Below are positions 24,928 to 33,537 of a stretch of 64,000 bases of DNA, piece after piece. The notes below the pieces were generated by a model. That model did not search any database. It had not been told where the DNA came from and saw only the letters and a list, made by a program, of their open reading frames with translations. Numbering within the stretch: position 1 is the stretch's first letter; each line of letters begins with the position of its first letter. The stretch is from Bacillota bacterium (GTDB lineage: Bacteria > Bacillota > Clostridia > Clostridiales > Clostridiaceae): positions 62,001 through 126,000 of the forward strand of contig JAJXWH010000001.1 of assembly GCA_021781745.1 (NCBI GenBank), read 5' to 3'. The translations under genes were made by a program, and so were the position numbers.

Positions 24928-26883
24928 ATGAATTTAAAATTTTCTGCAACATCCTTAGATGAATGTCTTGAAAAAGCATCTTCTAAATTGAATATTTCTA
25001 AAGAAGCTCTAAAATATAGGGTGACTAAGGAAGAAAGAAAACTTTTTAGAAAAATAGTAGAAATAGAAGTACTAGAAGGGGAAGTTAGTACAACAGAAAT
25101 TACTGAAAAAGAAATAGTTGGTAATTTAGAAGAAGAGGAAAAACAAAAAGAAACCTTTGGAGCTAAGGTTGAAAATGGTAAGATAATAATAACAGAGCCT
25201 AAAGAAAATGGCGATATTATTACTATAAAGTCGTGTCCGGGAGTCACTTTAATAATTAATGGGCAGGAGTGCAATCAAATAACGCCAGTAACAGCAGAAG
25301 ATAAAATAGAATATAAATTCGAAGAAAATGAGCCAGTGAGAAATGTTAATATATCGATTACAACTGATAGAATGGAAGCTTATATTAATATAGAAACTAT
25401 CCCAGCCCACATATATAAGTTAGCTGATCAGGAATATTATAAAAATTTAACACTAGTAAAGAAAAAAGTCGAAGATAAATATCCACCAAAATATACTTCA
25501 AGTGAATTAAGAGAATTATTAAAAAGTAAAGGTATTCGATATGGAATTATTGAGGAAGAATTAGAAGCATTATGCATAGAGCATAATGCTAACAATGTAT
25601 TAATAGCAAAAGGATTACCAGTCCAAGATGATATGCCTGATGAAATTCAATTGCTATTTACTGAATCTCAAGAATTGAAGTATCAGGATACTGATGAGAA
25701 GGTAGATTACAGAAATAGATTTTTAATTTCAAATGTAAAAATAGGTGATATCATTGCTAAAATAATACCGAGCAAACCTGGAAATGATGGACAAGATGTA
25801 CTCGGTATGCCAATTAAAAAGAAATCTATAAAAAAGATTACAGTGAAAGTTGGAGAGGGCTGTAAGCTCGAAAATAATGAAATTTTGGCAACAGTAGAAG
25901 GAAAGCCGGATTTTAAATCTAATACATTTACTGTGAATAAGTTATATAAGGTAGATGAAGTTGATTTAAAAAGTGGAAATATAGATTTTGTAGGGAATGT
26001 TGAAGTTGTTGGAACTGTCTCAGAAGCAATGGAAGTTAAAGCGGGAAATGAGTTACATGTTGGAAAAAATGTAGAGTCAGCTGTATTAAGAGCCTCTGGA
26101 GAAATTACTATTGGCGGTAATGTGTTAAATTCAACGGTAACTGCTGGATGTGAAAATGTTGAAAGAAGGCAGTATTTTGATCATTTAGTAAATCTAAAAA
26201 GTATTATTGAAGATTTGGCATCTTCAGTGCAGCAAGTAAAAGAAAATAATTTATTAGGAGAAAGACAAGATGGAGAAATAATTAAAATATTAATTGAAAA
26301 TAAATTTAAGTCATTAACACAAATATCAAGAAGTATTTTAAATTATAATATGTCCATGGGAATTCAACATAGTGAATTAACTTCATTTATAATAAATAAA
26401 TTGTTAGGGCTTGGTCCACTTAAAATTAAAAATTATAAAGAATTAGTAGAATTTGCTGAAATACTAAATGAAGAAGTTGATGAAATAGAGACATTAATTG
26501 TAGTTCCAACAAATATTTACTTAGGTTATGCACAAGGTTCAACTATAGAGGCATCTGGAAGTGTATTCATAACTGGAAAGGGACAGTATACATCCAATAT
26601 AATAGCGTTAAATAATATAGAATTTATTGGTGAAAAATCTGTTTGTAGGGGAGGAACACTAAGTGCAGGCTGTGAGATAAAAGCAAAGACAGTTGGAAGT
26701 ACTGCAGGGGTCGGTACAATTTTAAAAGTTCCGAAGAAGGGTCGTATTACAGCTGATATAGTATATAATAATACAATATTCTGTTTTGGAGAAAAACAAA
26801 TAATGTTAGAAGTTTCTTCAAAAAATGTAGAAGCATATGTAGATAAAGATGGTGAAATAACAATTGATAAATTTATATTATAG
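24928..26883 (+). CDS. DUF342 / FapA-like protein heading the chemotaxis operon
   Basis: This 651-aa cytoplasmic protein carries the FapA (DUF342) domain in its centre and C-terminal half, rich in beta-helix-like valine/isoleucine/glycine repeats (VEVVGTVSEAMEVKAGNEL, GEITIGGNV). The N-terminal ~130 residues are separate, with a small KH/Jag-N-like start (LKFSATSLDECLEKASSKLN) and acidic linker. A coiled segment interrupts the beta-helix at about residues 415-510. Relatives affect flagella or polarity in other bacteria, but the molecular role is not known. ATG 24928 fits GGAGGA at 24915-24920. It is followed by cheW after 14 bases, hence the same operon. Confidence 0.85.
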   Translation: MNLKFSATSLDECLEKASSKLNISKEALKYRVTKEERKLFRKIVEIEVLEGEVSTTEITEKEIVGNLEEEEKQKETFGAKVENGKIIITEPKENGDIITIKSCPGVTLIINGQECNQITPVTAEDKIEYKFEENEPVRNVNISITTDRMEAYINIETIPAHIYKLADQEYYKNLTLVKKKVEDKYPPKYTSSELRELLKSKGIRYGIIEEELEALCIEHNANNVLIAKGLPVQDDMPDEIQLLFTESQELKYQDTDEKVDYRNRFLISNVKIGDIIAKIIPSKPGNDGQDVLGMPIKKKSIKKITVKVGEGCKLENNEILATVEGKPDFKSNTFTVNKLYKVDEVDLKSGNIDFVGNVEVVGTVSEAMEVKAGNELHVGKNVESAVLRASGEITIGGNVLNSTVTAGCENVERRQYFDHLVNLKSIIEDLASSVQQVKENNLLGERQDGEIIKILIENKFKSLTQISRSILNYNMSMGIQHSELTSFIINKLLGLGPLKIKNYKELVEFAEILNEEVDEIETLIVVPTNIYLGYAQGSTIEASGSVFITGKGQYTSNIIALNNIEFIGEKSVCRGGTLSAGCEIKAKTVGSTAGVGTILKVPKKGRITADIVYNNTIFCFGEKQIMLEVSSKNVEAYVDKDGEITIDKFIL

Positions 26884-26897
26884 GAGGTTTTAAGAAA

Positions 26898-27347
26898 ATG
26901 GCTAGTAAAGAAATTAAGATATTAATATTCGGATTAAATGGAGAACATTATGCCACAGATATAAAGGAAGTTGAAAGAATATTAGGCTATCAAGAGCCAA
27001 CTGTTCTTCCAGATGCACCTCACTTTGTAAAAGGAGTAATTAACCATGAGCAAAGCATACTTCCAATAATAAGTCTATCAAAGAAATTTAATTTTGGGGA
27101 AGACAAGCAAAGCGAAAATAGAAAGATAATTGTTGTTAAAAGAGATGAAAATAAATTTGGTATTATTGTAGAAAATGTTTATGAAGTAAGAGATGTGAAT
27201 AGTGATTTGCTAGAAGTAGCACCTCCTATTACAGCGACAATTGATAAAAAGTATATTGCAGGATTAATTAAATTAGAAGATAATATAGTTATTTTATTAG
27301 ATTTAGAAAAGATATTATCTTCAGAGGATGAAAAAAACATCTTTTAG
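26898..27347 (+). CDS. cheW: Chemotaxis adaptor CheW (first copy)
   Basis: CheW couples chemoreceptors to the kinase CheA in signalling arrays. The 149-aa protein is a single CheW domain with the typical VKGVINHEQSILPIISL and GLIKLEDNIVILLDLEKIL segments. It starts after TAGGAGG, which overlaps the end of the DUF342 gene, and cheD follows nine bases later. A second, more distant CheW lies at 33113, so the operon encodes two adaptors. Confidence 0.93.
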   Translation: MASKEIKILIFGLNGEHYATDIKEVERILGYQEPTVLPDAPHFVKGVINHEQSILPIISLSKKFNFGEDKQSENRKIIVVKRDENKFGIIVENVYEVRDVNSDLLEVAPPITATIDKKYIAGLIKLEDNIVILLDLEKILSSEDEKNIF

Positions 27348-27356
27348 GGGGTAAAA

Positions 27357-27845
27357 ATGGTAAGTACAGAAATAAAAGTTGGAATAGCCGATTTGAATTT
27401 GGTACTAGATCCAGGATCCATAATGACAATAGGATTAGGCTCATGTATTGGAATTGCATTATATGACAAGACACTTAAGGTGGCAGGATTAGCTCATATA
27501 ATGCTTCCAGATAGTACTCAGTTTAAAAGTAATGCAAACCCCATGAAATTTGCAGATTTAGCTGTTCCAATGCTGATTGAGAAAATGGAGAAACAAGGGT
27601 GTAGAAAGAGAAATCTTATAGCCAAAATTGCTGGAGGTGCTTCAATGTTTAATTTTTCTGATAAAAGCATAATTAGTGATATTGGCAAAAGAAATAGTGA
27701 TGCGGTAAAGAAAGCATTAAAAGAAGAAACTATTCCTATAGTTGCTGAGGAGATAGGCGGTAATAAAGGGAGAACTATGATATTTTATACAAATGATGGA
27801 AAAGTAGTGCTTAAAGTTGTAGGTTATGGAATCGTAGAAATATAA
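27357..27845 (+). CDS. cheD: Chemoreceptor glutamine deamidase CheD
   Basis: CheD deamidates specific glutamines of chemoreceptors and, in Gram-positives, forms a feedback complex with CheC. The catalytic cysteine is Cys30 in GLGSCIGIALYD and the histidine is His47 in AGLAHIMLP. The 162-aa length is typical. AGGGGG precedes the ATG. It sits with cheC in the same operon, consistent with a CheC-CheD adaptation system as in Bacillus. Confidence 0.95.
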   Translation: MVSTEIKVGIADLNLVLDPGSIMTIGLGSCIGIALYDKTLKVAGLAHIMLPDSTQFKSNANPMKFADLAVPMLIEKMEKQGCRKRNLIAKIAGGASMFNFSDKSIISDIGKRNSDAVKKALKEETIPIVAEEIGGNKGRTMIFYTNDGKVVLKVVGYGIVEI

Positions 27846-27877
27846 AGTTATAAAATTTAGAGGAGAGGTGTGATTAG

Positions 27878-28978
27878 GTGGAGAAAATAAAAATCATAGT
27901 TGTGGATGACTCAGCATTTATGAGAAAAGCAATATCAGATATGATAGAGTCAGAAAGCAATTTTGAAGTTATAGCAAAATTAAGAGATGGACGAGAACTG
28001 ATTGAAAAGGTAGATAAATATAGTCCAGACCTTATCACATTGGATGTACATATGAAGGACTTAGATGGACTTGCAACGCTTAAAGAACTTAAAAGATTAG
28101 GTAAGAACTATCCAATAATTATGCTAAGCAGTGCAACGACTGAAGGCTCAGAATTAACTTTAGAGTGCTTGGATAATGGTGCAATTTCCTTTATAACTAA
28201 GCCTTCAGGTGCAATTTCATTAGATATAGCGAAAGTTCAAAAAAACTTAATAGAACAGATTAAAAGTATAACTAGCAGCGTAAATTTAAAAAGAAAAAGC
28301 AGCAATGTACATCGTGAGACAAGCAATAAGTTTATCAATGAAACTATAGTAAAAGAAGTAAAGGAAAATAAAACAAGCATAAATGCTTCATCTGTTATTC
28401 CTAAAAGTAAAAAAATTGATGCTGTTGTTATTGGTGCATCTACAGGAGGGCCTAAGGCGCTCCAAGAAGTATTGACTAAATTTCCAGCAAATTTAGGTGT
28501 TCCAGTATTTGTAGTTCAACATATGCCGGAAGGGTTTACTAAAGTATTTTCTGAAAGATTGGACAAAGCGTGCAATATGAGAGTAGTTGAAGCTTCTGAT
28601 GGTATGAAAATAAATAATGATACTATATACATAGCAAAAGGTGGGCAGCATATGACAGTTGGCTCGAGTAGTACCATACATTTAAATAATGAACCTCCAA
28701 TTTGGGGGGTAAGGCCAGCAGTAGATAAACTATTTAATTCTGCTATAAAAGTATATAAAGGAAATTTAGTTTCTGCAATTTTAACTGGAATGGGAAAAGA
28801 TGGAGCAGATGGAACTGCAAATATAAAAAATTATGGCGGTATAACAATATCTGAAGATAAATCAACATGCACAATTTATGGTATGCCAAAAGCAGCTTTT
28901 GAAACAGGTAAGGTAGATTTAGTATTACCACTTGATGAAATTGCTCGAAACATAATAAGAATAGTAAAAGGTGTATAG
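27878..28978 (+). CDS. cheB: Chemoreceptor methylesterase/response regulator CheB
   Basis: CheB removes methyl groups from receptor glutamates when phosphorylated by CheA. The receiver domain (about residues 1-125) has acidic pocket Asp10-Asp11 and phospho-acceptor Asp56 in TLDVHMKD. After a linker of about 55 residues comes the methylesterase domain with catalytic Ser188 in GASTGGPKAL, a His in VVQHMPEGFT and an Asp in GMGKDGADG. The start is GTG 27878, with AGGAGAGG upstream. cheR follows eight bases after the stop. Confidence 0.95.
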   Translation: MEKIKIIVVDDSAFMRKAISDMIESESNFEVIAKLRDGRELIEKVDKYSPDLITLDVHMKDLDGLATLKELKRLGKNYPIIMLSSATTEGSELTLECLDNGAISFITKPSGAISLDIAKVQKNLIEQIKSITSSVNLKRKSSNVHRETSNKFINETIVKEVKENKTSINASSVIPKSKKIDAVVIGASTGGPKALQEVLTKFPANLGVPVFVVQHMPEGFTKVFSERLDKACNMRVVEASDGMKINNDTIYIAKGGQHMTVGSSSTIHLNNEPPIWGVRPAVDKLFNSAIKVYKGNLVSAILTGMGKDGADGTANIKNYGGITISEDKSTCTIYGMPKAAFETGKVDLVLPLDEIARNIIRIVKGV

Positions 28979-28986
28979 GAGGAAAC

Positions 28987-29754
28987 ATGGATTTTAATGA
29001 ATTTCATAGATGGGTTCATAGAGAATTGGGAATAAATCTATCAGCATATAAGCCAGAACAGCTTAATAGAAGAATAAACAGCCTGATGACAAGAGTTGGA
29101 ATAAAATCATTAGATGAATATACAAAAGTAATAAAAAGTAATCCAGAACAAAGACAAAAGTTTTTAGATTTTATTACGATAAATGTAACAGAATTTTTTA
29201 GAAATCCTGAATTGTTTTCTGACTTAGAAAAACAAATTGCAAAAGAATTATTACCTAACAACTCGAGTTTGAAAATATGGAGTGCAGCATGTTCTATAGG
29301 CTGTGAGCCATATACTTTAGGAATAATATTGGATAGATTATCACCAAATGGACGACATAATATAATTGCTACTGATATAGATGACACAATACTTTCAAAA
29401 GCTAAAATTGGAGAATATACGCAAAATGAAATGAAGGGCGTAAATAATTCAGATTTAGGTAAATATTTTAAAATTAAGGACGATAAGTATTATATAGAAT
29501 CTAAAATTAAGAATATGGTAACATTTAAGAAACATGATTTAATTTTAGATAGGTATGATAGTAATTTTGATTTAATAGTATGTAGAAATGTTGTTATTTA
29601 TTTTAATAATGATATAAAGCAAGATATTTATAAAAGATTTAGCAATTCATTAAAAAAAGGTGGGCTTTTATTTGTAGGAGCTACAGAAAGCATTTATAAT
29701 TATAGAGACTATGGATTTGAAAAAGCATCGACCTTTATTTATAAAAAAATATAA
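28987..29754 (+). CDS. cheR: Chemoreceptor methyltransferase CheR
   Basis: CheR methylates receptor glutamates using S-adenosylmethionine. The helical N-terminal domain (about 1-75) contains RRINSLMTRVG; the methyltransferase domain begins with NVTEFFRNPELF and carries the SAM-binding WSAACSIGCEPYTLGI, ATDIDDTIL and VCRNVVIYF motifs. At 255 aa it is of normal length. TAGGAGG, overlapping the cheB stop, is the ribosome binding site. The spacing of eight bases on one side and twelve on the other indicates a tightly linked operon. Confidence 0.95.
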   Translation: MDFNEFHRWVHRELGINLSAYKPEQLNRRINSLMTRVGIKSLDEYTKVIKSNPEQRQKFLDFITINVTEFFRNPELFSDLEKQIAKELLPNNSSLKIWSAACSIGCEPYTLGIILDRLSPNGRHNIIATDIDDTILSKAKIGEYTQNEMKGVNNSDLGKYFKIKDDKYYIESKIKNMVTFKKHDLILDRYDSNFDLIVCRNVVIYFNNDIKQDIYKRFSNSLKKGGLLFVGATESIYNYRDYGFEKASTFIYKKI

Positions 29755-29766
29755 GGGGGAATAAAG

Positions 29767-31848
29767 ATGGATACATCTCAATATATGTCAATGTTTTTAG
29801 AGGAATCATTAGAAAATTTACAAACATTGAATGAGTCATTATTAGATTTAGAACAAAATCCAGATGATACAGATAAGGTAAATGAAATATTTAGAGTTGC
29901 TCATACAATTAAAGGAATGGCAGCAACAATGGGATTCACAGATCTTGCTGAGCTTACACATAAAATGGAGGACGTATTAGCTGAATTTAGAGAAGGAAAA
30001 TTAAAAGTAACTCAAGATGTAGTAACAGTTTTATTTGATTGCCTTGATACTTTAGAAAAAATGGTTGATAATGTTCAAGAAGGTTCAGACGAAAAAGTCG
30101 ATATAGATGGTATTATGAAAGCCTTGGCAGATATAAAAAACAATGGTAATAAAAATACTACAGAAAATGAAGTGGCGGCTACATCACAAAATAATGCAGC
30201 TATAGCAGTAAATGATGATTTGAACTTAGATTTAAATCAATATGATACATCTGTTATTAAACAAGCAAAAGAAAAAGGATACAATTCTATTGAAATTAAG
30301 GTAACATTAAGCGAAAACACATTATTAAAATCTGCAAGAGCATTTTTAATTGTTAAGGATCTTGAAGAGCATGGTGAAATTCTTAAATCAGAACCATCAA
30401 CTCAGGATATTGAAAATGAAGAATTTGATTTTGAATTAAAATTTGTTTTAGTAACTAAAAATACAGTTGATGAAATAGTATCTGTCGTAAATGGAATTTC
30501 AGAAGTAGCAAAGGTTGAGGCAGCATTAATAGAATTTGAAAACATTGATGAGGATATAAAAGGTATAGAGCAAAAAGAAATAGAGCAAAAAGTAGAAACA
30601 GTTAAGCAGCCAGAACCAAAGAAAGAAGAAAAAGCTCCGGTTGAAAATACAGCAGAACCTGCAACTGAAGATAAACAAGCTCCAGCAAAGAAAACAACTC
30701 AAAAGAAGGAAGTTAAGAAAGCTCACCAATCTGTAAGAGTTGATTTAGAAAGAATAGATAATTTAATGAACATGGTTTCTGAGCTTGTAATATACAGAAC
30801 AAGGTTAGAACAAATTGTAAATGTTCATAAATCACAAGAGTTAAATGAAACCTTAGAGCAAGTAGGAAGAACAACATCTGATCTTCAAGATTTAGTTATG
30901 AAGATAAGAATGCTTCCATTAGATACTGTATTTAACAGGTTCCCAAGGATGATAAGAGATATATCGGTAGAATTAAATAAAGAAATTAATTTTATTATAG
31001 AAGGTGCTGATACAGAACTTGATAGAACAGTTATAGATGAAATTGGAGAGCCATTAATACATCTATTAAGAAATGCAGCTGATCATGGTATAGAATCAGT
31101 AGAAAAGAGAATTGCTCAAGGAAAACCACCAGTTGGAACAATTAAATTAGTAGCATACCAAGAAGGTACAAAAGCATTAATTAAAGTTATAGATGATGGT
31201 GCAGGAATAAATATTGAAAGAGTTAAGGCAAAGGCTGAGCAAAGAGGAATAAATACTGAAGGAATGTCAGATAATGATATTAAGAATTTAATTTTTGCAC
31301 AAGGCTTTAGTACTAACGAAGTTGTAACAGATATTTCTGGTAGAGGCGTTGGAATGGATGTCGTTAAGACAAAAATTGCAGCCCTTGGAGGAACAGTAGA
31401 TTTATTAAGTGAAGAAGGAAAAGGTTCAACATTTGTAATTAAACTTCCACTTACATTACAAATAATACAAGCTTTACTTGTAAAGGTTGGAGAAGAAACA
31501 CTTGCAATTTCTTTAGGATTTATAGATAGAGTAATTGATTATAAAGAAGAAAATATTAAGAAAAGTAATGGAAAAGAAGTTATTGTTTATAGAGAAGATG
31601 TAATTCCTTTAATAAGATTAAATCAAACTTTAGATATAGAGGCTAGCGAAACAGATAAGAAATTTGTTATAATAGTAAATGTAGGTGATAAAACTATAGG
31701 TTTATTAGTCGATTCATTACTTGGACAACAAGAAATTGTAATTAAACCTCTAGGTAAAACATTAAAGAATCTAGATCAATATATCGGTGCTACTATACTT
31801 GGAAATGGTTTAGTAACATTAATACTAGATATAGGAGCATTATTATAA
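29767..31848 (+). CDS. cheA: Chemotaxis histidine kinase CheA
   Basis: CheA is the sensor kinase that phosphorylates CheY and CheB. The domains run in order: P1 phosphotransfer with His46 in VAHTIKGMAATMG; a linker; P2 CheY/CheB-binding domain (about 155-265); a long acidic, lysine- and proline-rich linker (about 270-315); P3 dimerisation helices; P4 ATPase with NAADHGIE, DDGAGIN and SGRGVGMDVV; and the P5 CheW-like domain. Length (693 aa) is typical. The gap of 181 bases to cheC is the largest inside this operon and contains no clear terminator. Confidence 0.96.
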   Translation: MDTSQYMSMFLEESLENLQTLNESLLDLEQNPDDTDKVNEIFRVAHTIKGMAATMGFTDLAELTHKMEDVLAEFREGKLKVTQDVVTVLFDCLDTLEKMVDNVQEGSDEKVDIDGIMKALADIKNNGNKNTTENEVAATSQNNAAIAVNDDLNLDLNQYDTSVIKQAKEKGYNSIEIKVTLSENTLLKSARAFLIVKDLEEHGEILKSEPSTQDIENEEFDFELKFVLVTKNTVDEIVSVVNGISEVAKVEAALIEFENIDEDIKGIEQKEIEQKVETVKQPEPKKEEKAPVENTAEPATEDKQAPAKKTTQKKEVKKAHQSVRVDLERIDNLMNMVSELVIYRTRLEQIVNVHKSQELNETLEQVGRTTSDLQDLVMKIRMLPLDTVFNRFPRMIRDISVELNKEINFIIEGADTELDRTVIDEIGEPLIHLLRNAADHGIESVEKRIAQGKPPVGTIKLVAYQEGTKALIKVIDDGAGINIERVKAKAEQRGINTEGMSDNDIKNLIFAQGFSTNEVVTDISGRGVGMDVVKTKIAALGGTVDLLSEEGKGSTFVIKLPLTLQIIQALLVKVGEETLAISLGFIDRVIDYKEENIKKSNGKEVIVYREDVIPLIRLNQTLDIEASETDKKFVIIVNVGDKTIGLLVDSLLGQQEIVIKPLGKTLKNLDQYIGATILGNGLVTLILDIGALL

Positions 31849-32029
31849 AGTGAAACTTGTTAAGTAAAGGCACATATTACTTGAATTTAGTTGAACTTAT
31901 CTTTTAAGGGAACATGTAGTCTAGGGGAATGTCAGATTCTTATTTCGATTAATTAATAAATGAGTAAGAAATTTTAGATATTAATACAGCGTGTTCACTT
32001 AGAATATAATTTTTGAAGGAGGGTTAGAA

Positions 32030-32632
32030 GTGGAGTATTCTAATTTAAGCGCTTTACAATTAGATGCACTTAAAGAAGTCTCTAACATAGGTGCAGGAAA
32101 TGCAGCAACTGCCCTTTCCATGATGATAGGGAAAAAAGTAGATATGACAGTACCAGCAGTAAATGTCGTAAGATTAGAAGATATTGTTGAAGAAAATGGC
32201 GAAATTGAAGTTGCTGGTACAGTTGTTAGAGTTCTTGGAGATATTGCAGGAAATATTCTTTTAGTATTCGAAAGACCAACAGCAGAAAATGTAATAATGA
32301 AATTAGTGGGAAGTAAGCAGTCACCTGAAAGTGAGATGGGAAGTTCGGTATTATGTGAGATAGCGAATATAATATCAGCATCTTATATGAATTCTATATC
32401 ACAGCTGACTAATCTCGCTATAGCACCATCAGTGCCAGCTACTTCATATGATATGCTAGGTGCAATACTAACAACAACATTTATAGAATCTAATCAATAT
32501 GATGAATATATATTAGATATTGAAACTGTATTTTTAGATGATGACACAGCAGAAAATATAGGTGGACACTTTTATTATATCCCTATGCCGGGATCATTAG
32601 AAAAAATATTGAAATCTATAGGAATAAATTAA
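32030..32632 (+). CDS. cheC: CheY-P phosphatase CheC
   Basis: CheC removes phosphate from CheY-P and regulates CheD. Two copies of the family's active-site helix are recognisable: the first in LKEVSNIGAGNAATALSMMIG (EVSNIGAGNA) and the second in SSVLCEIANIISASYMNSI (EIANI...N). The 200-aa length matches CheC. Start is GTG 32030 after GAAGGAGGG. It is followed by cheY with 20 bases between. Together with CheD it gives the CheC-CheD-CheV-type adaptation scheme of Firmicutes, though no CheV is visible here. Confidence 0.93.
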   Translation: MEYSNLSALQLDALKEVSNIGAGNAATALSMMIGKKVDMTVPAVNVVRLEDIVEENGEIEVAGTVVRVLGDIAGNILLVFERPTAENVIMKLVGSKQSPESEMGSSVLCEIANIISASYMNSISQLTNLAIAPSVPATSYDMLGAILTTTFIESNQYDEYILDIETVFLDDDTAENIGGHFYYIPMPGSLEKILKSIGIN

Positions 32633-32652
32633 ATTTTGGAGGTAAAAAAGTA

Positions 32653-33012
32653 ATGGCTAAAGTTTTAATTGTAGATGATGCAGCTTTTATGAGAATGATG
32701 ATAAAGGATATTTTAGAAAAGAATGATTTTGAAATAGTAGGAGAAGCAAACAACGGAATAGTTGCTGTAGACATGTATAAAAAAGAAAAACCAGATGTTG
32801 TAACTATGGATATAACAATGCCTGATATGGATGGTATCGAAGCAGTTAAACAAATCAAAGCGTTTGATCCAGATGCAAAAGTAATCATGTGTTCAGCAAT
32901 GGGACAACAATCAATGGTTATGGATGCAATAAGAGCGGGAGCAAAAGATTTTATAGTAAAACCATTCCAAGCAGATAGAGTTTTAGAAGCTATAAAGAAA
33001 GTTGTAGGGTAA
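32653..33012 (+). CDS. cheY: Chemotaxis response regulator CheY
   Basis: This single receiver domain (119 aa), when phosphorylated by CheA, binds the flagellar switch. The acidic pocket is Asp8-Asp9, the phospho-acceptor is Asp53 in TMDITMPDMDG, and the switch residues lie in MCSAMGQ and IVKPF. TTTGGAGG precedes the ATG. It is followed by a palindromic element and then the second cheW, fliM and fliY, the proteins it probably contacts. Confidence 0.95.
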   Translation: MAKVLIVDDAAFMRMMIKDILEKNDFEIVGEANNGIVAVDMYKKEKPDVVTMDITMPDMDGIEAVKQIKAFDPDAKVIMCSAMGQQSMVMDAIRAGAKDFIVKPFQADRVLEAIKKVVG

Positions 33013-33098
33013 TTCAATTGACAATTGACAATGAAGGAAGAAAGCCTGTGGCTTTCAACATTAATTGTTAATTGTACATTGTATATTGTATATTGAAA
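33013..33098. repeat. Intergenic palindromic element, copy 8 (inside the chemotaxis operon)
   Basis: The left arm (33014-33039) is tandem CAATTGACAATTGACAATG ending in AAGG; the right arm (about 33057-33098) is complementary ATTGTTAATTGTACATTG and so on. The hairpin GAAAGCC-TGT-GGCTTTC is at 33040-33056. This is the only copy that lies within an apparent operon and the last one seen; none occurs from 33.1 kb to the window end. Confidence 0.72.
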
Positions 33099-33112
33099 GA
33101 GAGGTGTAAAAC

Positions 33113-33514
33113 ATGCAGATAGTAGTATTCAAATTGGGGGAAGAACATTTTGCAGTAGAGACAGAAAGAGTCCAAAGTATCAATGATACAATGGGAATTA
33201 CAAAGGTTCCTAAAGCCCCAAGTTATATTAAAGGACTAATAAATTTACGTGGAAGCATTAAATCTCTTGTGGATATAAATCTATTATTGGATGTAACTCC
33301 TGGTAAAGAACAAAATAATATTATAATTTTAACAGTTGAAGATGAAGAAATAGGAATATCAGTAGATGAAGTGGAAGAAGTTTTAGATATTGACGAAAAA
33401 AGTATTCAAAAGATTGATAAAGATACAAATAAAGTACAGTCTTATATAAAGGGTATATTAAATTATGATGAAAAACTTCTTACAATAATAGATATAGACA
33501 AACTATTAAATTAA
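33113..33514 (+). CDS. cheW: Chemotaxis adaptor CheW (second copy)
   Basis: This 133-aa single CheW domain has the conserved YIKGLINLRGSIKSLVDI segment near residues 40-58 and a C-terminal YIKGILNYDEKLLTIID repeat of the same fold. It is shorter and more canonical than the copy at 26898. GAGAGGTG precedes the ATG. It lies directly upstream of fliM and fliY, so it may serve a different receptor group from the first copy; that is inference. Confidence 0.93.
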   Translation: MQIVVFKLGEEHFAVETERVQSINDTMGITKVPKAPSYIKGLINLRGSIKSLVDINLLLDVTPGKEQNNIIILTVEDEEIGISVDEVEEVLDIDEKSIQKIDKDTNKVQSYIKGILNYDEKLLTIIDIDKLLN

Positions 33515-33537
33515 TTTATTGAAATGAGGGAGAATAT

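Noticed and set aside
24870..25274. 134-aa minus-strand frame over the start of the DUF342 gene
   Set aside because: Ser/Ile/Phe-rich composition typical of antisense shadow of AT-rich coding DNA; the plus-strand gene is supported by a ribosome binding site and operon context.
31849..32029. 181-base cheA-cheC gap examined for a cyclic-di-GMP riboswitch or promoter
   Set aside because: The conserved riboswitch core was not found. A TATAAT at 32005-32010 lies too close to the ribosome binding site and lacks a -35 box.
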